Shown here piece by piece: positions 59,443 through 64,000 of a DNA stretch of 64,000 nt. The position numbers were made by a program, and so were the translations under genes. Position 1 is the first letter of the stretch. Each line of letters begins with the position of its first letter. The notes beneath the pieces are model-generated. The model did no database searches. It was not told the origin of the DNA and saw only the letters and a program-made list of their open reading frames with translations. The stretch lies in the NCBI GenBank assembly GCA_037952775.1, contig JBANAY010000003.1:3410001-3474000 (forward strand). Reading direction: 5' to 3'. This DNA is from Clonostachys chloroleuca. Taxonomy: Eukaryota; Ascomycota; Sordariomycetes; Hypocreales; Bionectriaceae.

Positions 59443-60545
59443 CTAGGCCCCCTCGTCTCCCTCGTAGAAAACGAACCCTCCCCACTGCGACTCGGCGGCC
59501 CAGCCAGCAGAATCGACTGCGTCGTGGCGGGCAGACCGCTGGGCGAGAGCCTCCTCGACGCTACACCCAGGAGGAAAGCCCCGGACGTTCTCGCGGTCGA
59601 CTCGCAGCCACCCCTTCCAGCCGGCCACGACATCGCCCACCCCAAACCCCTGGATGACAATGGTTCCCCACCAGTGTCGGTGGGCGCTCGACCTGGACGC
59701 CTCGCCGTAGAGCATGAAGGTCTGAGCCTCGGCCACCAGGCGTTTCAGATTGTCGCCCGTTGTGTCGGCGGCGGCTTCTTCCGTGCCCGCGCTGCTCGGG
59801 ATGGCGGTGCTGGACGGCCGCTGGATGTAGATGTGATGGGCGTCTGCATCCGTGCAGGTGAGACGGGTGGTGTCGAATCGCCCATCGAGATCGAGGATGA
59901 GTACGGCGTGGCAGAATGGCGGAGACACGAGTCTGGATACCACTTTGTAGAGGAGTGGATGGTGTCGGCCGGTAATTGACAGTGTTGGCACTTGAGTAGC
60001 TCGGAACTGACGTGCGATGAGGCCGTCGAGCTCTTCTATATGGATTGCTTTTGGGGGAGGTCGTCCCCCTGGTCTGCCCGATGCTGTTGTGCGCAGGTCA
60101 AGCAGAACCTGAAAGGTGAATCATGTTAGCAGCTGTACCAGATTATAAATCCTTGTGCTATTTGGACAAGGGGTAAATCGTGGGAGTATGGTAGGTACAT
60201 CAAATTCTAGAGAATGTACAATGCGGGGTGAGGATTGACGTCAAATCAATCATTCTCCGGATAAGGGGAATTGCTAAGAGAAGGGTTTACATATTGCAGC
60301 CCCAATCAAATAACAGCTCTTTAGAGCAAACCCAAAGTATAAAAGGGTCAAAAAGGTGAGGTGGTTGGGGGGAAATATCAAATTGATGGTGTCATGATGA
60401 ACGAGGCTGTGATGATCAAGGAAATCTCACATGGTGCGATACCTCAGTTGAAGCCTCCCTCGGGTGCTCCCGATCCGTCACTCACCTCTTCCAAACTCAT
60501 CTCCTCAATCTCGCCCAGAATCTGGCTCCCAGCTGCCGCCTCCAT
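59443..60545 (-). CDS. XRCC2/Rad51-like recombination protein with degenerate Walker A
   Basis: A 241-residue putative RAD51-paralogue protein. Exons are 60545-60486 and 60108-59443, joined in phase 0 across a 377-nt intron (GTGAGT donor, CTTTCAG acceptor). Exon 1 encodes ILGEIEEMSLEE, resembling the N-terminal helix of XRCC2. Exon 2 begins VLLDLRTTASGRPGG. The expected P-loop is replaced by SITGRHHPLLYKVV, so the GK[ST] is absent. A Walker-B-like AVLILDLDGRFDTTRL follows. The distal part keeps conserved-looking VIQGFG and WKGWLRVDRENVRGF blocks. Human XRCC2 is reported to work without ATP binding, which fits this loss. The start at 60545 is the first in-frame ATG after an upstream stop codon. 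Alternatives are another RecA-fold paralogue or an unrelated protein. Confidence 0.6.
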
Positions 60546-61529
60546 CACCACGAATGCACTTGACTGGAGGAGCCTCAAGTACTCAGCATCAGCCTCGCTC
60601 CTAACCTCTTAAAGCGCAAGGCACAATGTCGCCGCCTTGCCATCCGTTCCCCGCATCCGAGCTTCCCACCAAGGTGCAGGAGGACGCTCGTGGCAGGCGC
60701 CGCAAAGTCGAGAAGGGCAGCCGCCAGATAGAACTATCTGGCTGCAAGCTCTTCGGGATGCTGCAGTACAACTGCGAGGTCGAGAGGCCGCTGACTCGAG
60801 AGAGCGCCGTGCAGTGTTTTGCTGTTGAGCGGCTGTTTCGAAAGTGAGGACCCGATCTAGCTCGGCACAGAATAGTCAAGCTGCAGTGCTAACAAATGTT
60901 CAATTATCTTAGATGCAGGGACAAAAAGGGAACCTTCACAGTTGAGACTACTGCGATCGAAGGGGGAGGTGTCCAGCCGGAGGGCGTTGGTAGTGAAAAT
61001 CATACGTCCGAGGTATCGACGCCTGCTCAATGGTCGAGTCACTGGCATCCTCCCCAATCGTCATCACCATCACAATAATTCATTTTCCAAAGGACTTCAC
61101 ACCAATTTGTACCGACACCTACTGTTACACTTATCCTCTAGATTATAATTTACATCATCACATTTCATCACATTTGTCCAATCATCACAAGTACTTGGTG
61201 AAACTAGCTCAATCCCATGACTCCTACGCACAGTGCACACCAAACAGGTATGTAGGCTCCTGCATCATTTTCGGCGAATAAAGTGGTATCACAAAAGAGA
61301 TATATCAGCAGTATTGATTTAAGTCTCCGAAGAAGTACTATTTGGTATCCATCCCCACCGAGGCCGGGCAAAACAATGCCTCATCAGTCGCCATTGTGTA
61401 TTGTACATCTTGTCCGGCGAGAAGGCCTCAGTCGGCCGTATAGCGTCTATAATCTGCCCCATCGATGGGGCTCGTTGTCCATTTCGCCATTCCTCGGGTG
61501 CAGGGCATCGAGTCGCTCAATGGAACAGC
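60546..61529. other. Intergenic region between XRCC2-like gene and cox9
   Basis: 984 bp containing the promoter of the XRCC2-like gene and the 3' untranslated region of cox9. An open minus-strand frame at 60601-60879 could be an unrecognised first exon, but it lacks family resemblance. Sequence at 61060-61200 is rich in CATCA words. Confidence 0.45.
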
Positions 61530-61985
61530 TTACTGCTTCGCAGCCCGCTCGGCCTCGAGCTTGGTGTAGAACTGGTCACGGGCCGCAGTTCGGGGAGCGT
61601 GGTAACCGTACCTGCAATAATCGTTAGATTCCGTGATCCGAACCCAATTGATTTCCCATCCGCAGCGTGCTTACCAGAAGAGGTTGGCCATGGCGAAACC
61701 GGTTCCTATAGCCTCGGTCAGTCACACCACTTTTTTTCCCACAGGTGCGGTCACCGAGCTCAGCAAGCTTTCAACACCGTCGGTGATTCCATGCAGCATC
61801 CCAATCACATACCGAGGGCGATTCCGAGGTCCAGGACGAGATTTCGTCGGAGCATCTGTTCGAATCGAAATTAGCACAAAGTGAGCTCATACCGGGCCAC
61901 CGGGTGTTCTCAAGTGGATAAGACACGCCGCGCGAGCCATTGAATCGGGAGGAAAACGTACTCCAGTAATTGGTGCGACAGCCAT
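61530..61985 (-). CDS. cox9: Cytochrome c oxidase subunit Cox9 (VIIa)
   Basis: A nuclear-encoded single-span subunit of mitochondrial complex IV in the inner membrane. 59 residues, essentially the size of yeast Cox9. Four small exons: 61985-61962 (24 nt), 61855-61813 (43 nt), 61705-61675 (31 nt) and 61611-61530 (82 nt), all with GT..AG borders and consistent phases. The start MAVAPITGMLRR closely follows the yeast MTIAPITGTIKRR. A hydrophobic helix (VLDLGIALGTGFAMANLFW) is followed by GYH and a charged matrix or intermembrane tail (RDQFYTKLEAERAAKQ). No open frame of useful size exists, so it would be missed by ORF search alone. Divergent from the uL22m gene. Confidence 0.92.
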
Positions 61986-62255
61986 TGTGACGAGTGTGTG
62001 ATTGCTTTTGTTGAGAGCGGATTGTGTGAAGGTCGGGCGGTTTAGATACAGTCAAAGACAAATAGGTAGGATGTGAGAGGTCAATTGGGATAATCGCGCC
62101 ACAAGTCGTCACGTGATATGGAAAAGACCGGAGGGTCGGCAGATCCACGGAAGGCCGGAAAAGTACGTACCTACCGAAGAATTTCACTGTATCTCGTAGC
62201 TCTCCGGATTGCCAGTTATTGCAGAATTGAGTAACACTCAATTCAAGCTGTCGCA
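61986..62255. promoter_or_regulatory. Bidirectional promoter of cox9 and uL22m genes
   Basis: A 270-bp gap separates the two divergent start codons, so both mitochondrial-protein genes must share this region. It has no clear TATA box. Shared expression is an inference from the head-to-head layout. Confidence 0.6.
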
Positions 62256-63405
62256 ATGGCAATTCGCGTGGCCGCTCGGCGCCTGGCCGTGCCAGGTAGG
62301 GAAAATCTTATGCTCGAATTTTCTGCCCAGACAGTTCGCAATAACTAACAAAAGCCGGCTTTTTACAGCCTCATCTTTACCCCGAACCCCCGCGGTACTC
62401 TCCAACAATCTAGGCCCTACAGTTCAGTCCCGATCGAAATGGATTGATGCCCTGTCTGGAGCATTTAAATCTCTACGGGCTAGTAACTCCGTTCGCAAAA
62501 CTTCGGCAACGGACGCTGGCGGTGTAGCACTCGAAGATCCCAAGAAACGCCAGGAGCAGCTCGCCCGGACCCTGCAGACAAGCAATACTGAAGGCAGCAT
62601 CTTCCAGGATGAGATCGAGACTCCCAAGTCAAAGGAGAATGCGGCTTCTCCCGCCGGGGAGTTGACTCGCGAGACAGAGAAGACGAGAGCAAATACAGCC
62701 ATGGTCACCGACCCCGACCCACGTGCACGAGTCCGCTGGCAACGAAAAAAGGTCATCCAGATGGTCAAGCGCAATGGGCAGCTTACCAAGGAGGAGAGGA
62801 TTACGATGACAGAGAGAGAGCTGTTACATAAGAGCGAATTTCTGCCTACTTCGGTCAAGAAGCTTGTTATGCTTTCCCGACAAATTTCAGGCAAGACTGT
62901 CGACGAAGCCATTTCGCAAATGCAATGGTCAAAGAAGAAGATGGGTGCTGAAATTAAGTACTATCTCGAAGAGGCTCGCGATCTCGCCATCGCTCAGCGT
63001 GGAATGGGACTCGGACGAGTTAATGGGGAGCTTTTTGATAAGCCCCGTAAGATTCAGACCAAGGAAGGGAAGTGGATAGAGATCACAGACCCAAGCCGAC
63101 TTTATATTGCCCAGTCATGGGTTGGCCGCGGAGAGTGGCGTGGCAAGGAGATTGACTACAAGGGCCGAGGACGGATGGGTGTCATTCAACACCCTGCCAC
63201 GAGTAAGTTCACCGATTTGTTTGGCCTCGCCTACTCATCAGGATCCTAATAATGACAATTTACAGGTATCACCGTGGTGCTCAAGGAGGAGAAGACGAGG
63301 ATAAGGGAGTACGAGGAGCGACAAGCAAAGAAGCAAGCCAAGGGACCATGGGTACATCTACCCAATCGTAAAATTCATGGCCAACGACCTTATTATTCCT
63401 GGTAG
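62256..63405 (+). CDS. mrpl22: Mitochondrial large-subunit ribosomal protein uL22m
   Basis: A component of the mitochondrial 54S ribosomal subunit lining the exit tunnel. 337 residues, exons 62256-62295, 62369-63202 and 63266-63405. The ATG at 62256 opens a positively charged presequence (MAIRVAARRLAVP) that splices in phase to ASSLPRTP. A variable, charged region runs to about residue 150. The L22 domain follows: LPTSVKKLVMLSRQISGKTVDEAISQMQWSKKK and YLEEARDLAIAQRGMG, with a C-terminal beta-hairpin region (YIAQSWVGRGEW, GRGRMGVIQHPAT). The end PNRKIHGQRPYYSW is typical of fungal uL22m. Intact. Confidence 0.92.
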
Positions 63406-63885
63406 ATCATCAGGCCGAAAGGCCTGGTGGAAGGCGTTTGTAAACATAATGTATCACACAGCATTTGTACAATAAGAATGAATTCGCGATGTCGATAGAG
63501 GGCGACTTCGACGCAGTTCAGGAAGCATACAACAAAACTTGTTGTTTTCTTTTTCCTCCTTTTTCCTTCATATTTCAGTGCTGTGTTGCTTGCCACAATT
63601 CCCGGGCTCGATAATATCTTCCATCAGGAGTAGGTTGTTTAGATTAGGTAGTACTTCAAAAGAAAGACTATCCAACCTACGATGTACAGAATGGGTCCCT
63701 GGGGCATAAAGTCACCAACGACCGATCCTCAAACGACTTTACATATTTGCTTTAAGCGCTTCATGACTTATCATAACATATCGGGCCCAGCTACCAAACA
63801 CCTTCTACGAACAGAATAATACCGAACGGACACGCAAATATAAGCGTCAAGGTTCAACTTTCTTGCACTCCAAATCGCCAAAATT
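63406..63885. other. Convergent intergenic region at the right edge
   Basis: 480 bp between the uL22m stop codon and the stop codon of the truncated minus-strand gene. It is AT-rich 3' untranslated sequence for both genes, with no further gene. Confidence 0.45.
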
Positions 63886-64000
63886 TCAAGACAGATCAAA
63901 GAAACGCTCCTTGTGAGGCAAAAATGCCCAGGACCACAGATACTGCCAGCAGATCAGGTACACCATTCCAGTCAGGCCTCGTACGACATTTTGCCTCTTC
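63886..64000 (-). CDS. C-terminal end of a membrane protein, truncated by the window
   Basis: The last 37 codons of a minus-strand gene that begins outside the window. The frame reads VVRGLTGMVYLICWQY, then LWSWAFLPHKERFF, and a stop codon at 63886. This is a tryptophan-rich hydrophobic helix followed by a short basic tail. Composition argues for real coding sequence. Family unknown. A competing plus-strand ATG at 63924 opens a less convincing frame. Confidence 0.5.
   Translation of the reverse strand, partial: KRQNVVRGLTGMVYLICWQYLWSWAFLPHKERFFDLS

Overview
The window is nuclear DNA of a filamentous ascomycete, most likely a Sordariomycete. Genes carry several short GT..AG introns with CTAAC/CTGAC-type branch sites, there are no bacterial-style operons, and conserved proteins (Mpp10, Mag2/RNF10, Cox9, uL22m, L-rhamnose enzymes) are of fungal type. 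The species cannot be named from the sequence. I support 16 full-length protein genes, one small tentative gene and one gene cut by the right edge. I recognised no tRNA, rRNA, CRISPR array or intact transposon.

Layout. (1) 0.6-17.3 kb is ordinary housekeeping sequence: a VOC/glyoxalase-fold protein, a NASP/Hif1/Sim3-type histone chaperone, the U3 snoRNP protein Mpp10, a RING E3 of the Mag2/RNF10 family, a Crp1/Mdg1-like protein with an AMPK-type glycogen-binding domain, and an unrecognised secreted protein ending in KEEL. (2) 18.2-44.2 kb is the main find: a complete five-gene galactosaminogalactan (GAG) exopolysaccharide cluster, in the order agd3(-) ega3(+) sph3(-) uge3(-) gtb3(+). Uge3 supplies the UDP-galactose/UDP-GalNAc precursors. 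Gtb3 (GT4 plus a polytopic membrane region) is expected to polymerise and export the chain. Sph3 and Ega3 are glycoside hydrolases acting on it. Agd3 partially deacetylates it so that it adheres. (3) 45.3-53.8 kb holds an L-rhamnose catabolism group: a Zn2Cys6 regulator divergent from L-rhamnonate dehydratase, followed by L-rhamnose dehydrogenase. (4) 57-63.4 kb holds a CECR5-like HAD hydrolase, a degenerate XRCC2/Rad51-like protein, and the divergent mitochondrial pair cox9 and uL22m. A membrane-protein gene runs off the right edge.

Most notable: the two central GAG genes each carry one apparent single-base deletion as written. agd3 has it in a six-G run at 18965-18970, and gtb3 has it near 42128-42132. 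In both the sequence stays fully protein-like in the next frame. The other 14 full-length genes, including ega3, sph3 and uge3, read through cleanly. Either these are assembly errors or the polymer pathway was lost very recently. A perfect 7-bp minisatellite of about 24 copies lies between agd3 and ega3, and the intergenic gaps inside the cluster are long (up to 4.8 kb).
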